Positions 63,989 through 64,000 of a stretch of 64,000 nucleotides of DNA are shown piece after piece. This DNA comes from CAVSWN01 sp963770995. GTDB lineage: Bacteria; Acidobacteriota; Vicinamibacteria; Vicinamibacterales; CAVVIG01. The stretch spans positions 2,418,001-2,482,000 of the forward strand of contig CAVYRS010000001.1 of assembly GCA_963770995.1 (NCBI GenBank), read 5' to 3'. The notes under the pieces were generated by a model. That model worked only from the letters and a program-made list of their open reading frames with translations, was not told the origin of the DNA and did no database searches. Position 1 is the first letter of the stretch. Every line of letters starts with the position of its first letter. Position numbers and translations under genes: made by a program.

Positions 63989-64000
63989 ATGAAGAAATCG
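63989..64000 (+). CDS. Start of a gene cut by the window edge
   Basis: ATG 63989 follows AGGAGG at 63976-63981 with seven-base spacing, an unusually strong ribosome site for this window. Only four codons (MKKS) remain, a charged start that fits a signal peptide. It is rightward, just after the kinase-TPR gene. No function can be given. Confidence 0.5.

Overview
The window is high-GC, gene-dense bacterial DNA. It most resembles a soil Acidobacteriota genome, probably of the Vicinamibacteria type. This rests on gene content only: four large FtsX/MacB-type orphan permeases (ADOP family), a PadR regulator paired with one of them, an ECF sigma factor overlapping a Ser/Thr kinase with TPR repeats, a second kinase of the PASTA-less type, and many dispersed inverted repeats of several families. 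No rRNA, tRNA, CRISPR array or transposase was seen.

Layout. 1-4.5 kb: a partial Ser/Thr kinase, an AbiEii-like nucleotidyltransferase with a small partner, and a cytochrome c/copper-monooxygenase-like protein coupled to a secreted protein. 4.6-11.2 kb: one leftward operon of IMP dehydrogenase followed by four glycosyltransferases and a Gfo/Idh/MocA oxidoreductase, most probably surface-glycan synthesis. 11.3-18.8 kb: an alpha/beta hydrolase, a phytoene-desaturase-like oxidoreductase, a lipase maturation factor, an MFS transporter, a sensor kinase and a cyclase-family lipoprotein. 18.8-26.8 kb: an EgtB-like iron enzyme and two ADOP permeases (one with PadR), separated by a 1-kb graveyard of gene fragments (permease tail, HsdM tail, broken HEPN/MNT pair). 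26.9-32.5 kb: an ABC transporter of the TrpXYZ-like type whose operon also carries STAS and RsbW-like proteins. 32.6-41.4 kb: small NTF2/RidA proteins, a PQQ-like beta-propeller protein, an OmpA/Rab-like GTPase/PAS-like three-gene operon, a hydrolase and an FG-GAP protein. 41.5-50.5 kb: two more ADOP permeases, an SGNH hydrolase, a response regulator and a histidine kinase facing each other, and an intradiol-dioxygenase-like protein. 50.6-60.7 kb: a class A penicillin-binding protein, then a catabolic cluster. 60.9-64 kb: ECF sigma factor and kinase-TPR protein, then the first codons of a further gene.

The most coherent system is the 52.8-60.7 kb cluster: tryptophan 2,3-dioxygenase, a kynureninase-like enzyme, a benzoate/2-aminobenzoate-CoA ligase, a two-domain 2-aminobenzoyl-CoA (or salicylyl-CoA) monooxygenase/reductase, a crotonase-fold protein, a RidA protein and a creatininase-family hydrolase. 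Together they suggest tryptophan to anthranilate to CoA-bound dearomatisation, with RidA, the crotonase and the creatininase as candidates for the later deamination and ring-opening steps that are poorly described.

Data quality matters here. About 45 single-base frame disruptions sit in a dozen genes, including the normally essential guaB, and all but two fit extra bases. They cluster (3.6-4.3, 10.3-14.9 and 61.3-63.9 kb) while many long genes have none, so I treat the affected genes as real genes with sequence errors, not as pseudogenes.
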